Assembly (NCBI GenBank): GCA_016293975.1
Contig: JAEDCW010000012.1
Coordinates: forward strand, 1-36,155
Reading direction: 5' to 3'
Origin: Clostridia bacterium
Lineage (GTDB): Bacteria > Bacillota > Clostridia > Christensenellales > CAG-138
DNA length: 36,155 nt
The position numbers were made by a program, and so were the translations under genes. Of this stretch, positions 1-9,288 are shown one piece after another. The notes beneath the pieces were generated by a model. It had not been told where the DNA came from and made no database searches. It saw nothing but the letters and a program-made list of their open reading frames with translations. Every line of letters begins with the position of its first letter. Positions within the stretch are counted from its first letter, which is position 1.

Positions 1-14
1 ATACTGGGGTTTTC

Positions 15-1520
15 TTACTTGTCGTTCGGTAAGGACTTCATTGTGGGGAACAGCAATACGTCCCTGATTGTCGAGCTGTCAGTGAGGAGCATTACCATGC
101 GGTCGATGCCTATGCCTATGCCGCCCGTGGGAGGCATACCGTATTCGAGAGCGAGGCAGAAGTCCTCGTCTATCATCATGGCTTCGTCGTCACCCTTGCT
201 GCGCTCCTGCGCCTGCTGAACGAATCTGCTGCGCTGGTCAATGGGGTCGTTGAGCTCTGAGAATGCGTTTGCATACTCGTGGCCCGCTATGAAGAGCTCG
301 AAACGCTCGGTGAGGCCCTCGGTGTCGTACTTGCGCTTTGAGAGGGGGGATATCTCTATCGGATAATCCGTAATGAACGTTGGAGCTATGAGCTTGTCCT
401 CCGCAAATTCGTCGAATGCAAGCGCAAGCAGCTTGCCCTTTGTCGCCGTGGCGTCCTCGACCTTTAAGCCTATACGCTTTGCAAGCTTGTGCGCTTCCGC
501 ATCGGTCGCACAGCCCAAGAAGTCGGCGCCGGCGTATTTGATCACTGCGTCGTTCATGGAAAGCCTTGCAAAAGGCGGCGTGAGATCTATATCCATGCCC
601 TGATAGGTTATCTTTGTCGTGCCGTTGACGAGCTGACAGCAATGGGCGAACAAATCTTCGCAGAGCTCCATCATGCCGTTGTAGTCCGTGTAGGCCTGAT
701 ATATCTCTATGGACGTAAACTCAGGGTTGTGAGTGGAGTCCATGCCCTCGTTTCTGAAAAGCCTGCCTATTTCGTATACCCTCTCAAGTCCGCCGACTAT
801 GCACATTTTTAGGTGAAGCTCTGTCGCTATCCTCATGTACATGTCTATGTCGAGCGTGTTGTGGTGGGTGATGAACGGGCGAGCCGAAGCGCCGGAAGCC
901 GTGGTATTGAGCACGGGCGTCTCCACCTCTATAAAGCCCTTGGAATCGAGCCGCTTTCTTATGGCGGATACTATGGCACTGCGCTTGACAAATGTCGTCC
1001 TTACCTCTGGGTTGACGATGAGGTCCACGAAGCGCTGACGATAGCGTAGCTCGGGGTCCTTTAAGCCGTGAAACTTTTCGGGAAGAGGGCGGAGCGACTT
1101 TGAAAGCAGCGTAACACTCTGCGCATGTATGGATATCTCGCCTGTTTTGGTCTTAAATACGATACCCGTCACGCCGATTATATCGCCTATGTCCATAGTC
1201 TTGAACGCGGTATAGTTCTCTTCACCGATGTCGTCGCGGCGGACGTATATCTGTATGTCGCCCTTACAGTCCAAGAGATGCGCAAAACTCGCCTTGCCCA
1301 TTATGCGCTTTGACATCATTCTGCCTGCGATGCTGACGGCGGTGTCGCACAGCTCGTCGTAACGCTCGGTTATTTCCGTGCTGTAGTACTGCTGGTCAAA
1401 TTTCACGATGCGGAAGGGGTCATTGCCCTGCGCCTGCAAAGCCGCGAGCTTGTCTCTCCTTATCTGCAAAAGCTCGGATAATTCCTGCTCCTGCCCGACG
1501 TTAGGGGTGTTATTCTCCAT
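15..1520 (-). CDS. lysS: Lysine--tRNA ligase (class II LysRS)
   Basis: Charges tRNA-Lys with lysine in the cytoplasm. The 501-residue protein has the usual bacterial class II LysRS length and order: an N-terminal OB-fold anticodon-binding domain (roughly residues 55-160), then the catalytic core. Motif 2 is visible as FRNEGMDSTHNPEFT and motif 3 as GGIGIGIDRMVMLL near the C-terminus. The ATG is preceded by an AGAGGTAAC ribosome binding site. It starts 10 bp after the greA stop, so the two are almost certainly co-transcribed from the greA promoter. Nothing appears truncated; the stop codon lies 14 bp from the window edge, so its terminator is outside. Confidence 0.97.
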   Translation of the reverse strand: MENNTPNVGQEQELSELLQIRRDKLAALQAQGNDPFRIVKFDQQYYSTEITERYDELCDTAVSIAGRMMSKRIMGKASFAHLLDCKGDIQIYVRRDDIGEENYTAFKTMDIGDIIGVTGIVFKTKTGEISIHAQSVTLLSKSLRPLPEKFHGLKDPELRYRQRFVDLIVNPEVRTTFVKRSAIVSAIRKRLDSKGFIEVETPVLNTTASGASARPFITHHNTLDIDMYMRIATELHLKMCIVGGLERVYEIGRLFRNEGMDSTHNPEFTSIEIYQAYTDYNGMMELCEDLFAHCCQLVNGTTKITYQGMDIDLTPPFARLSMNDAVIKYAGADFLGCATDAEAHKLAKRIGLKVEDATATKGKLLALAFDEFAEDKLIAPTFITDYPIEISPLSKRKYDTEGLTERFELFIAGHEYANAFSELNDPIDQRSRFVQQAQERSKGDDEAMMIDEDFCLALEYGMPPTGGIGIGIDRMVMLLTDSSTIRDVLLFPTMKSLPNDK

Positions 1521-1530
1521 TTGTTACCTC

Positions 1531-2007
1531 TTATCTGTTTATCGACAGTATGCGTATTACCTTTACACCCGACTGTGTGGTGATTTCTACGTCCTGGCCC
1601 ACTCTGTGACCGAGAAGTCCCCTGCCGATGTCGGACTGGTCCGAAATGCTGGGTTTGACCGGGTCGCGGGGATTGGCTTCAGTGGCACTGGATATCCTGT
1701 AGGTGCGCTCCTTGCCGGTGTTTACATCGAGGAAACACACGACACTGCCCAATGCAACTACGTCCGTAGCCAGTTTTGACTCGTCTATAACCTCGGCGTG
1801 GCGAAGCAGGTCTTCAAGCTCCGCTATTTCTATCTCAAGCTGTTCCTGTGCGAGCTTTGCGGCATCGTATTCGGAGTTTTCGCTTAGGTCACCGTGTGAA
1901 CGCGCCTCTTTAAGCTCCTCGGCGACTTCTTTACGCCTTATAGATTTGAGATAATCGAGCTTCTGTTCTTTTTCGCGCTTGCCCTCGGCACTCAGTTTAA
2001 CGCCCAT
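1531..2007 (-). CDS. greA: Transcription elongation factor GreA
   Basis: Rescues backtracked RNA polymerase by stimulating transcript cleavage through the secondary channel. The 158-residue length is typical. The N-terminal half is a charged coiled coil whose tip carries the GDLSENSEY motif (acidic residues that act at the polymerase active site). The C-terminal half is the FKBP-like domain ending in VKVIRILSI. The ATG follows a strong GGAGG ribosome binding site. A near-consensus promoter lies about 50 bp upstream, and lysS follows directly, the common greA-lysS arrangement in Firmicutes. Confidence 0.96.
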   Translation of the reverse strand: MGVKLSAEGKREKEQKLDYLKSIRRKEVAEELKEARSHGDLSENSEYDAAKLAQEQLEIEIAELEDLLRHAEVIDESKLATDVVALGSVVCFLDVNTGKERTYRISSATEANPRDPVKPSISDQSDIGRGLLGHRVGQDVEITTQSGVKVIRILSINR

Positions 2008-2059
2008 ATAAAAATCCTCCGATAATTACAGTTTTTTCCAACCGATAGGTTAGCATATT

Positions 2060-2087
2060 ATTATAGCACGTAAAAAGCCCCTGTCAA
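2060..2087 (-). promoter_or_regulatory. Sigma-A-type promoter of greA-lysS
   Basis: On the minus strand TTGACA (2087-2082) is separated by 16 bp from TATAAT (2065-2060). Both hexamers match the vegetative consensus exactly. The predicted leader to the greA ATG is about 45 nt, too short for a riboswitch. Confidence 0.85.
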
Positions 2088-2292
2088 CTTTTGTCCCGAA
2101 CTTAGCGGTATTTTTGGCACAATATATGCGCAGATAAACGCTATGATGACGATGTGTCGCAGTCTATTGTGCTATGCGCCGCTTATGGCACACCGCATAT
2201 GCCGTAATCGGTGGACGTCGAGAAAGGTTTTCCTTGCTCAGAGGATATTTATGCCCTATAAACTCCGAATTTAATACATTGCGGCGGGGCAT

Positions 2293-2323
2293 AAAAACGG
2301 ATAGGCGCTCGGCACCCGTCCGT
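2293..2323 (-). terminator. Rho-independent terminator of the M20 peptidase gene
   Basis: Minus-strand stem of about 12 bp (2323-2312 pairing with 2308-2297, one mismatch and two G-T wobbles) with a tight loop, followed by five Ts. It lies about 45 bp past the peptidase stop. The rest of the 2088-2364 gap shows no gene I can support. Confidence 0.7.
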
Positions 2324-2364
2324 CATAAACTCAACGTGGCATGTAAACCCGAAATTCTGTTGCA

Positions 2365-3462
2365 CTATTGTCTGCACATGAGCTTGAATACGAGCTCGGC
2401 GGTGGTGACCATGTTCTCGATATTTATGTGCTCAGAAAGACCGTGTACGTCTTCCATTCCCGTACCTATGTTTATCGCATCTATGCCGTGTGCAAACAGC
2501 CATGTGGCGTCGCTGCCGCCGTAGGTGCGGGAGATTGTCGGCTCGTGGCCCAGCTCACGGTATGCATTCAGCAGCTCGAGCATTGTATCGCTGTTTTCGT
2601 TGACATACAGCACGTCGCATTGACGGTCGACATCGAACACATATGAAGTGCCGTAGTGCTCGCACGCCTTTTTGAGCGTCTCTTCGCAGGCGGAAATGTG
2701 CGCCTCAAGCTCTTCTTTGATAAACGAACGCACTTCCATATCGAATTCCGCAAGCGCAGGCACGACATTCGTCTTGCCTTCGCACTTGAGCGTGCCGACG
2801 TTCATTACCGTGTTGTCGCCTATGTAGCCGCAGGGAATGTTGGCTATTGCTTCGCAGGCGGCTTTGAGCGCGTGAGCGCCATGGTCGGGAGATATGGCGG
2901 CGTGTGCGGACTTGCCCGTGACTTTGGCATGTATGCGCGCCGTCGCAGGTGCGCGGTTAATCACGCAGCCTACCATGCTCGAATCGAGTACTATAGCGCC
3001 CTTGCTCTGAACACCCGAGTAGTCGGCGTTTTTGCTTCCGAGAAGCCCTATCTCCTCACAAACTGTGAACATAACTTCGATAGTCCTGTGGGGGAGATTG
3101 CCCTCGACTATTCTGTGGAGCGATTCCATGACCGCGGCAATTCCCGACTTGTCGTCAGAACCGAGTATTGTTGTGCCGTCAGAGCAGATCACGCCGTCCC
3201 TGATAACAGGCGTTATACCTTTTCCGGGGAAGACGGTGTCCATGTGACAGCTAAAGAGTAAAGGTTTGCCCGTGCCGTTTAACCTCGCGTGTATGTTGAA
3301 GCCGTTTGAGCCTGTGGACGCGCTTACATCGTCACGGCGCACCTCGAGCCCGAGTGCAACAAGTTCCGCTTCGAGCTTTTCACAGAAGCGGCGTTCGTCC
3401 CTCGATTCGCTGTCGCAGCGCACATAGTCCATAAAGCGTTCTGTCAGTCTGTTTGTATCCAT
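2365..3462 (-). CDS. M20-family metallopeptidase, PepT-like
   Basis: A 365-residue cytoplasmic di-zinc exopeptidase-type protein, most like the PepT-related branch of the M20 family. Visible metal-site motifs are SCHMDTV (His73 and Asp75), GSDDKSG (bridging Asp near 102), CEEIGLLGS (catalytic and ligand Glu 135/136), a later VLDSS Asp, and a C-terminal GLSEH His. A dimerisation-type insert with KSAHA lies in the middle, as the family expects. The start has a GGAGG ribosome binding site 6 bp upstream. The likely role is hydrolysis of small peptides or amidated amino acids; the exact substrate cannot be read from sequence. It has its own terminator, and the next gene upstream is divergent. Confidence 0.9.
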   Translation of the reverse strand: MDTNRLTERFMDYVRCDSESRDERRFCEKLEAELVALGLEVRRDDVSASTGSNGFNIHARLNGTGKPLLFSCHMDTVFPGKGITPVIRDGVICSDGTTILGSDDKSGIAAVMESLHRIVEGNLPHRTIEVMFTVCEEIGLLGSKNADYSGVQSKGAIVLDSSMVGCVINRAPATARIHAKVTGKSAHAAISPDHGAHALKAACEAIANIPCGYIGDNTVMNVGTLKCEGKTNVVPALAEFDMEVRSFIKEELEAHISACEETLKKACEHYGTSYVFDVDRQCDVLYVNENSDTMLELLNAYRELGHEPTISRTYGGSDATWLFAHGIDAINIGTGMEDVHGLSEHINIENMVTTAELVFKLMCRQ

Positions 3463-3585
3463 GAGTTACCTCCGCATTACTTGTCGATAATTAGAGAAAT
3501 TTTATCACGCCGAAGCTGTTGTGTCTATTATGAAAGGCAGCGTGAATACGCTCTGCCACTGCGTTTTGCAGGCTATACTTAACTG

Positions 3586-3612
3586 TTGCAATATGACTAT
3601 ATGTGTTATAAT
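3586..3612 (+). promoter_or_regulatory. Candidate promoter of the sugar kinase gene
   Basis: TATAAT at 3607-3612 with a TTGCAA at 3586-3591 (15 bp spacer, short). Transcription would begin near 3619, which makes an ATG at 3620 effectively leaderless and favours the ATG at 3650. Confidence 0.55.
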
Positions 3613-3649
3613 CATAAATATGGCTAATACATTGGGGAACAAGGTCGAC

Positions 3650-4729
3650 ATGGCGGCGCAGGAGATAGCCGCATTGTACTTAGAGCACGTTGACAGCACT
3701 CTGCCTTTCGGCACGGGACATATCAACGACACTTATTTGGTGAACTCGCGGGACGAGAAATTCATACTACAGAGATTAAACCCGAGCGTATTCAGACGCC
3801 CCGACTACGTTATGGAGAACATTGCGCGTGTTACGGGTCACATAAAACGTAAACTCATAGCTACGGGCGGCGACCCTCAAAGGGAAACGCTCACGCTTTT
3901 GCCGGCGCGCGACGGCAGAATATGCATAATGGACGAGGGCGGCGGAGTTTGGAGGCTCTACCCCTATATCGAGAATACCTGTGCATATGAAAACTCGGTG
4001 AGCCCCTCTGCGGTGGAGTCTGCGGCGGAGTGCTTCGGAAGATTCGCACTGCTGCTCGACGATTTTCCGACAGAAAAGCTCCACACGACGCTCCCGGGTT
4101 TTCACAACACTGTAGAGAGGGTCGAGACGCTCGAAAGGGCGGCAAGGCAAGACGTTTGCGACAGATTCGAGTCCGTAAGAAACGTGTACGACAGCTTCAT
4201 GGACAGAACACACATCGCCCGTGAATTTTGCCGAGTCTGCGGCGATATCGCACCGAGGGCGACACACAACGACACTAAGCTTTCCAATGTGCTGTTCGAC
4301 AAAGAGACGGACAAGGCGGTATGCGTCATTGACCTCGACACGGTGATGCAGGGCTGTATCATATCCGACTACGGGGACGGCATACGCTCGTGCGCGGCGG
4401 CTTCGAGCGAGGATTCGGGGACGGCTGTATTGGATGCTGGGCTTTTCTCCGCTTTTTCGAGAGGCTATATTCGCGCATTGGGTGGCGTTTTGACGCAAGC
4501 CGAGCTCTCCTCACTGCTTTTGGGAGCATTTGCTATGATATACGAGAATGGGGTCCGCTTCCTGACGGATTACCTAATGGGCGACATCTATTTCAAGGTA
4601 AACAATCCCAAGCACAATTTGACAAGGGCGCTAAACCAGCTCGGGCTTTTGTGCGACGCCGAAGCCAAGCAAGACGAGCTGAAACTCGTGCTTCACGGGA
4701 TTATATTTTCCTCATGCGGCATGCGGTGA
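3650..4729 (+). CDS. APH-family sugar kinase, N-acetylhexosamine 1-kinase (NahK)-like
   Basis: Probable ATP-dependent small-molecule kinase of the aminoglycoside/choline kinase fold. The N-terminus carries FGTGHINDTYLV and FILQRLNPSVF, which resemble the N-acetylhexosamine 1-kinase group. The catalytic loop THNDTKLSNVLF and the metal-binding VIDLDTVMQG follow in the right order. The start at 3650 is chosen because AAGG sits 5 bp upstream and the longer versions (3521, 3620) would begin before or at the predicted transcription start; this gives 359 residues. The gcvT promoter overlaps its stop codon. Substrate is inferred from motif resemblance only; a homoserine- or choline-kinase-like role is possible. 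Confidence 0.8.
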   Translation: MAAQEIAALYLEHVDSTLPFGTGHINDTYLVNSRDEKFILQRLNPSVFRRPDYVMENIARVTGHIKRKLIATGGDPQRETLTLLPARDGRICIMDEGGGVWRLYPYIENTCAYENSVSPSAVESAAECFGRFALLLDDFPTEKLHTTLPGFHNTVERVETLERAARQDVCDRFESVRNVYDSFMDRTHIAREFCRVCGDIAPRATHNDTKLSNVLFDKETDKAVCVIDLDTVMQGCIISDYGDGIRSCAAASSEDSGTAVLDAGLFSAFSRGYIRALGGVLTQAELSSLLLGAFAMIYENGVRFLTDYLMGDIYFKVNNPKHNLTRALNQLGLLCDAEAKQDELKLVLHGIIFSSCGMR

Positions 4730-4758
4730 TTGCACTGGAAATTACGCTGTTATATAAT
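4730..4758 (+). promoter_or_regulatory. Promoter of the gcv operon
   Basis: TTGCAC (4730-4735), 17 bp spacer, TATAAT (4753-4758). The -35 box begins right after the kinase TGA. Only about 25 nt separate the expected transcript start from the gcvT ATG, so there is no room for the glycine riboswitch that often precedes gcvT in Firmicutes. Confidence 0.75.
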
Positions 4759-4787
4759 ACATTCAGTTGAAAATACGGAGGTAACAC

Positions 4788-5882
4788 ATGGATACAATGG
4801 ACAATCTGAAGAAGACACCGTTATTTGAAACGCATTTGGCGCTTCACGGAAAAATGGTAGACTTCGGCGGCTGGGCACTCCCCGTACAGTATACTTCGAT
4901 AATCGACGAGCATAAGGCGGTAAGGCACGACGTAGGTCTTTTTGACGTTTCCCATATGGGTGAGGTCATGGTCACGGGCGAGGGTGCATTCGCATTCATT
5001 CAGAAACTCGTAACAAACGACATCACGAGCATGAAGCCCGGCAGGGTTCGCTATTCCCCCATGTGCTATGAGGATGGCGGCACCGTTGACGACATTCTCA
5101 TCTATATGATCTCCGAGGGCAAGTATCTGCTCGTAGTCAACGCCGGCAACACCGACAAGGACTTCGAGTGGTTCAAGAGCCATGCGACGGACGACATTAC
5201 GCTCGAAAACCAGTCTGCAGACTGGGCACAGCTTGCGCTCCAGGGTCCCAAGTACCTCGATGTGCTCAGTACCGCAGGTTATGAGGGCGTGCTTCCCACA
5301 AAGAATTATACATTTGTCGAGAGCATGAATGTTGCCGGTGTCAACTGCCTCGTTTCCGTAACGGGCTACACGGGCGAAGCGGGCGTAGAGCTCTACTGCA
5401 AGGCCGCAGACGGCGCAAAGCTGCACGCGGCACTCATGGAGGCCGGCAAGGAATTCGGCATTATGCCGTGCGGACTGGGCGCGAGAGACTCCCTGCGCTT
5501 TGAAGCCGGTATGCCCCTTTACGGCCACGAGATGAGCGACAAGATAACCCCCGTCGAGGCTGATTTGGGCTTTGCCATCAAGCTCAACAAGACAGACGCA
5601 TTTATAGGCCAGGAGCCGCTCAAGGCCGAGAGAAAGCGCGTCCGCATCGGTCTCAAGCTCAAGGATAAGGGAATACTCCGCGAGCATTACGACGTATACG
5701 TAGGTGATAAGCTCGTAGGTCACACCACATCGGGAATGCCCGTACCCACGCTCGAGGGCAGCTACGCAATGGCGCTCGTCGACGTCGAGTATGCAGACGC
5801 ACCCGAATATACCGTAGAAATCAGAAACCGCAGACTCGCGGCAGAGAAGAAAGCTATCCCCTTCTACAAGAGGAGTAAATAA
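4788..5882 (+). CDS. gcvT: Glycine cleavage system T protein (aminomethyltransferase)
   Basis: Transfers the methylene group from the lipoyl-bound aminomethyl intermediate to tetrahydrofolate and releases ammonia. At 364 residues it has normal family length. Recognisable elements are HGKMVDFGGWALPVQY near the N-terminus, GLFDVSHMGEV, the MCYEDGGTVDD segment, VTGYTGEAGVELY, GLGARDSLRFEAGMPLYGHE, and a C-terminal barrel domain ending with the basic PFYKRSK. The GGAGG ribosome binding site is 7 bp from the ATG. First gene of the gcvT-gcvH-gcvPA-gcvPB operon. Confidence 0.97.
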   Translation: MDTMDNLKKTPLFETHLALHGKMVDFGGWALPVQYTSIIDEHKAVRHDVGLFDVSHMGEVMVTGEGAFAFIQKLVTNDITSMKPGRVRYSPMCYEDGGTVDDILIYMISEGKYLLVVNAGNTDKDFEWFKSHATDDITLENQSADWAQLALQGPKYLDVLSTAGYEGVLPTKNYTFVESMNVAGVNCLVSVTGYTGEAGVELYCKAADGAKLHAALMEAGKEFGIMPCGLGARDSLRFEAGMPLYGHEMSDKITPVEADLGFAIKLNKTDAFIGQEPLKAERKRVRIGLKLKDKGILREHYDVYVGDKLVGHTTSGMPVPTLEGSYAMALVDVEYADAPEYTVEIRNRRLAAEKKAIPFYKRSK

Positions 5883-5911
5883 ATAAGCAATAATTTCAGG
5901 AGGACATAAAA

Positions 5912-6289
5912 ATGACACCCAATGACCGCAGATACACAAAGGACCACGAGTGGGTTCTCGTCGAAGGCGACACAGCAAAAATAGGCATCACCGAATATGC
6001 ACAGGAAGCACTCGGCGACATCGTGTACGTTGAGCTTCCCGCAGTTGATGACACATTCGAAGCCGGCGAATCATTCGCAGTTGTAGAGAGTGTCAAGGCA
6101 GTTTCACAGATCTACACCTGCGTAACAGGCGTTGTCTGTGAGATAAACGAGGAGCTGGACGCACAGCCCGAGCTCTTGAACTCAGACGCATTCAATACAT
6201 TCATTGCCGCCCTCAAGATCACATCGATCGACGAGTCAAAGCTCATGAACGCAGAGGAGTACGATGCATTCGTAGCATCCGAACATTAA
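5912..6289 (+). CDS. gcvH: Glycine cleavage system H protein (lipoyl carrier)
   Basis: Shuttles the aminomethyl and reduced lipoyl groups between the P, T and L proteins. The 125-residue protein has the family N-terminus with YTKDHEWV, the lipoylation site in VVESVKAVS (the lysine carries lipoate) and the C-terminal LMNAEEYDAF segment. A GGAGG ribosome binding site is placed 9 bp upstream. It follows gcvT by 29 bp. No dihydrolipoamide dehydrogenase or lipoate ligase gene is in the window, so those partners are encoded elsewhere. Confidence 0.97.
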   Translation: MTPNDRRYTKDHEWVLVEGDTAKIGITEYAQEALGDIVYVELPAVDDTFEAGESFAVVESVKAVSQIYTCVTGVVCEINEELDAQPELLNSDAFNTFIAALKITSIDESKLMNAEEYDAFVASEH

Positions 6290-6302
6290 TCGGAGGATGC
6301 CG

Positions 6303-7643
6303 ATGAGAAGCTATGTACCCAATACGGAGCAGGAACGCGCCGAAATGCTCAAGGTCATAGGCCTTGACTCTATGGACGACCTCTTCTCCGATATACCCGA
6401 AGACCTCAGGCTTAAGCGCGAGCTCGACCTCGGCGAAGGCATGAGCGAGGCGGACATAAGAAGGATATTCGCCGCCTACGCCGCCAACACCCGCACAGAT
6501 ATGCCGCTTTTCCGCGGTGCGGGCGCGTATCGTCACTACATCCCCGCAGTCATTCCCCAGCTGCTCGCTCGCAGTGAGTACTACACCGCCTATACACCGT
6601 ATCAGGCGGAGATGAGCCAGGGAATGCTCCAGGGTATATTCGAGTATCAGACGCTCATGTGCAATCTCACGGGGCTCGACGTATCCAACGCCTCCGTTTA
6701 TGACGGTGCAACCGCCGCCGCAGAGGCAATGCTGATGCTCCGCGACTCAAAGCGCAAAAGGAAGGTCCTCGTAAGCGAAGGCTTAAGTCCCGAAGTGCGC
6801 TGGACAATCAGGACCTACGCACACGGCAGCGGCGTAGAGATAGTCGAGATACCGCTCACAGACGAGTGCAGGACGGACATGGAAGCGCTCGAAGCGAACT
6901 TTGCGGACGCCGCAGGCTACATATGTGCCTGCCCGAACTTCTACGGCTGTATAGAAGATATGCAGGCCGTATCCGACAAGGTCCACGAGCTAGGCGGACT
7001 GCTCGTAAGCTATGTCAACCCGATTTCACTCGGCGCACTCAAGCGTCCGGGCGACTACGGCGCAGACATTGCAATAGGTGAAGCACAGCCCCTCGGTATG
7101 CCCCTCTCATTCGGCGGCCCGTACTGTGGCTTCATGTGCGCGACAGCAAAGCTCATGCGTCACCTCCCCGGAAGAATCGCCGGCCAGACTACCGACGCGG
7201 ACGGCAACAGGGTATTCGTACTCACGCTCCAGGCCAGAGAACAGCACATCCGCAGGGAAAAGGCGTCGAGCAATATCTGCTCCAACCAGATGCTGTGCGC
7301 GCTTACGGCGAGCATTTACCTCTCCGTTATGGGCCCCGAGGGCATGGCAGAGGTCGCAGACCAGAATTTGCAGAAGGCTCACTACCTCGCAGAAGGTATC
7401 GCAAGCCTCCCCGGAGCTAAACTGCGCTACCCCAACACCCCCTTCTTTAACGAATTTGTAGTCGATTTCGACAAGGATTCAAGTGTCATCAACGCCGCTC
7501 TCAAGTCAAAGGGCTATGTCGGCGGCATGAGGCTCGGCTACTACGGCTGTGATGACAACGGAGTGTTGTTCTGTGCAACGGAGCTCAACACGAGAGATGA
7601 GATCGACGGTCTTATACTGGCCTTGGAGGAGGTGCTCAAATGA
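6303..7643 (+). CDS. gcvPA: Glycine dehydrogenase (decarboxylating) subunit 1
   Basis: N-terminal half of the split P protein; with GcvPB it forms the PLP-dependent glycine decarboxylase. Family segments include FRGAGAYRHYIPAV, YTPYQAEMSQGMLQ, YDGATAAAEAMLM and a C-terminal FCATELNTRDEID. I place the start at 6303, not the in-frame ATG at 6297, because GGAGG at 6292-6296 touches 6297 but is 6 bp from 6303. This gives 446 residues, the usual length. The gene ends with ATGA, overlapping the gcvPB start by 4 bp, which implies translational coupling of the two subunits. Confidence 0.96.
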   Translation: MRSYVPNTEQERAEMLKVIGLDSMDDLFSDIPEDLRLKRELDLGEGMSEADIRRIFAAYAANTRTDMPLFRGAGAYRHYIPAVIPQLLARSEYYTAYTPYQAEMSQGMLQGIFEYQTLMCNLTGLDVSNASVYDGATAAAEAMLMLRDSKRKRKVLVSEGLSPEVRWTIRTYAHGSGVEIVEIPLTDECRTDMEALEANFADAAGYICACPNFYGCIEDMQAVSDKVHELGGLLVSYVNPISLGALKRPGDYGADIAIGEAQPLGMPLSFGGPYCGFMCATAKLMRHLPGRIAGQTTDADGNRVFVLTLQAREQHIRREKASSNICSNQMLCALTASIYLSVMGPEGMAEVADQNLQKAHYLAEGIASLPGAKLRYPNTPFFNEFVVDFDKDSSVINAALKSKGYVGGMRLGYYGCDDNGVLFCATELNTRDEIDGLILALEEVLK

Positions 7644-9091
7644 GAAGCGAATACAAGCTTATATTCGAGCGTTCAAAGGAGGGCAGACGCGGTTACGACC
7701 TGCCCAAGCTCGACGTACCTTCCCTCGACGGTCTCGTTCCCGACGAAATGAAGGCGCAGAGCAAGCTCGATCTCCCCGAAATTGCGGAAATCGACCTTGT
7801 TCGTCACTACACCAACCTTTCACGCAGAAACTTCGGCGTAGACAACGGCTTCTACCCCTTGGGTTCCTGCACCATGAAATACAATCCCAAGATCAACGAG
7901 GAGCTGCCCGCACTATTTAGCGACCTGCATCCCCTTATGGATACAGACCTGTGCCAGGGCGCACTCGACATGATGTACCACCTCGACAAGGCGCTCTGCG
8001 AGATAACGGGCATGGATAAGTTCACTCTCCAGCCTGCGGCGGGCGCACACGGCGAGTACACCGGTCTTATGATGATTCGCGCCTACCACGAGCTCAAGCA
8101 GGACAGCGCAAGGACGACGATTATCGTTCCCGATGCCGCTCATGGCACAAACCCCGCTTCAGCCAACATGGCAGGCTTCAAAATCAAGGAGATCAAGTCC
8201 GCTCCCGACGGAAGCGTTGATCTCGAGGCTCTTCGCGCCGCAGTCGGCCCCGACACCGCAGGTCTCATGCTCACAAACCCCTCAACGCTCGGTCTTTTCG
8301 AGTCCAACATCAAAGAGGTCGCGAGCATAGTTCACGAAGCCGGCGGCTTGCTCTACTACGACGGCGCAAACCTCAACGCCATTATGGGCGTAGCTCGTCC
8401 GGGCGACATGGGCTTTGACGTCATGCACCTCAACCTGCATAAGACGTTCTCAACGCCTCATGGCGGCGGCGGCCCCGGTTCGGGTCCCGTAGGCGTAAAG
8501 GCAGAGCTTATCCCCTATCTCCCATCGCCCGTCATTATGGCGTGCCACGGCGGAAGGGTAACTCTCGATTACAACAGGCCCCTTTCAATCGGCAAGGTCA
8601 AGAGCTTCTACGGCAACTTCGGTGTCATGGTAAAGGCTTACGCCTACATCATTTCGCTCGGCGGCAAGGGTCTGCGTGAGGCGAGCCGGAATGCAGTTCT
8701 AAACGCGAACTACGTTTTCTCGCGCCTCAAGGACACATTCGGCGTTCCGCATGACCGCATCTGCATGCACGAATGCGTTATCACCCCCGGCGAAGAGCTC
8801 TCCGCTCTGGGCATTCACACGACCGATATCGCCAAGTCGCTCATTGACCGCGGCTATCATCCCATGACCGTCTACTTCCCGCTAATCGTTCACGAGGCTA
8901 TGATGATAGAGCCTACCGAGACCGAGAGCCGTGAGACGCTCGATGAGTTTGTCGAAGCCATGAAGAGTATCGCAGCCGAGGCAAAGGCGAATCCCGATGC
9001 CCTCCATGCCGCTCCCGTCACTACGCCCGTAGGTCGTCCCGACGAGGTCGCCGCGGCAAGGAAGCCCATCGTCAAGTACGAGAGGCAATAA
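7640..9091 (+). CDS. gcvPB: Glycine dehydrogenase (decarboxylating) subunit 2
   Basis: C-terminal, PLP-binding half of the split P protein (483 residues, normal length). The Schiff-base lysine is in HLNLHKTFSTPHGGGGPG, with the glycine-rich loop right after. FYPLGSCTMKYNPK and PAAGAHGEYTGL near the N-terminus and DAAHGTNPASANMAGF mid-protein are typical of the family. The GGAGG ribosome binding site lies inside the gcvPA 3' end. Last gene of the operon; a hairpin terminator follows about 50 bp downstream. Confidence 0.97.
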   Translation: MRSEYKLIFERSKEGRRGYDLPKLDVPSLDGLVPDEMKAQSKLDLPEIAEIDLVRHYTNLSRRNFGVDNGFYPLGSCTMKYNPKINEELPALFSDLHPLMDTDLCQGALDMMYHLDKALCEITGMDKFTLQPAAGAHGEYTGLMMIRAYHELKQDSARTTIIVPDAAHGTNPASANMAGFKIKEIKSAPDGSVDLEALRAAVGPDTAGLMLTNPSTLGLFESNIKEVASIVHEAGGLLYYDGANLNAIMGVARPGDMGFDVMHLNLHKTFSTPHGGGGPGSGPVGVKAELIPYLPSPVIMACHGGRVTLDYNRPLSIGKVKSFYGNFGVMVKAYAYIISLGGKGLREASRNAVLNANYVFSRLKDTFGVPHDRICMHECVITPGEELSALGIHTTDIAKSLIDRGYHPMTVYFPLIVHEAMMIEPTETESRETLDEFVEAMKSIAAEAKANPDALHAAPVTTPVGRPDEVAAARKPIVKYERQ

Positions 9092-9141
9092 CCAACATCG
9101 GTACAACTGTTTATTACAGTTCGCACCGCATCTCAACACAC

Positions 9142-9177
9142 AAAGTTCCACTCGGCGCCGCCCTGTGGGACTTTTTT
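9142..9177 (+). terminator. Terminator of the gcv operon
   Basis: Stem of about 10 bp (9142-9151 with 9165-9174, one G-T wobble) and a 13-nt loop, followed by a run of Ts to 9177. Confidence 0.8.
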
Positions 9178-9261
9178 CGCGGGGTTACGCAATTTCGGAG
9201 GACCCTGCCTCTTGACTCCGGCTTTATCGGGGGCTTTACCCCTCGATCTCACCAAGGTGCG

Positions 9262-9288
9262 CCGCCCTGCACCGGTACAGACGTGGGA
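9262..9288 (+). repeat. Dispersed intergenic repeat, copy A
   Basis: A 27-bp segment beginning CCGCCCTGCACC and ending GACGTGGGA recurs in inverted orientation at 23912-23938 with a single mismatch. Looser similarity (a CTTGAC tract and a GGGG-N-CCCCTCG hairpin) extends upstream to about 9211, so the repeated unit is probably longer than the conserved core. Confidence 0.8.

Noticed and set aside
2174..2524. 116-codon plus-strand frame before and into the M20 peptidase gene
   Set aside because: Overlaps the peptidase 3' end antisense, crosses its terminator, and has no ribosome binding site or recognisable domain.
4759..4787. Glycine riboswitch ahead of gcvT
   Set aside because: The leader between the TATAAT and the start codon is under 30 nt, far too short for the aptamer.
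4821..5978. 385-codon open frame on the minus strand
   Set aside because: Antisense to gcvT and the start of gcvH; it is a by-product of their codon use and has no recognisable motif.
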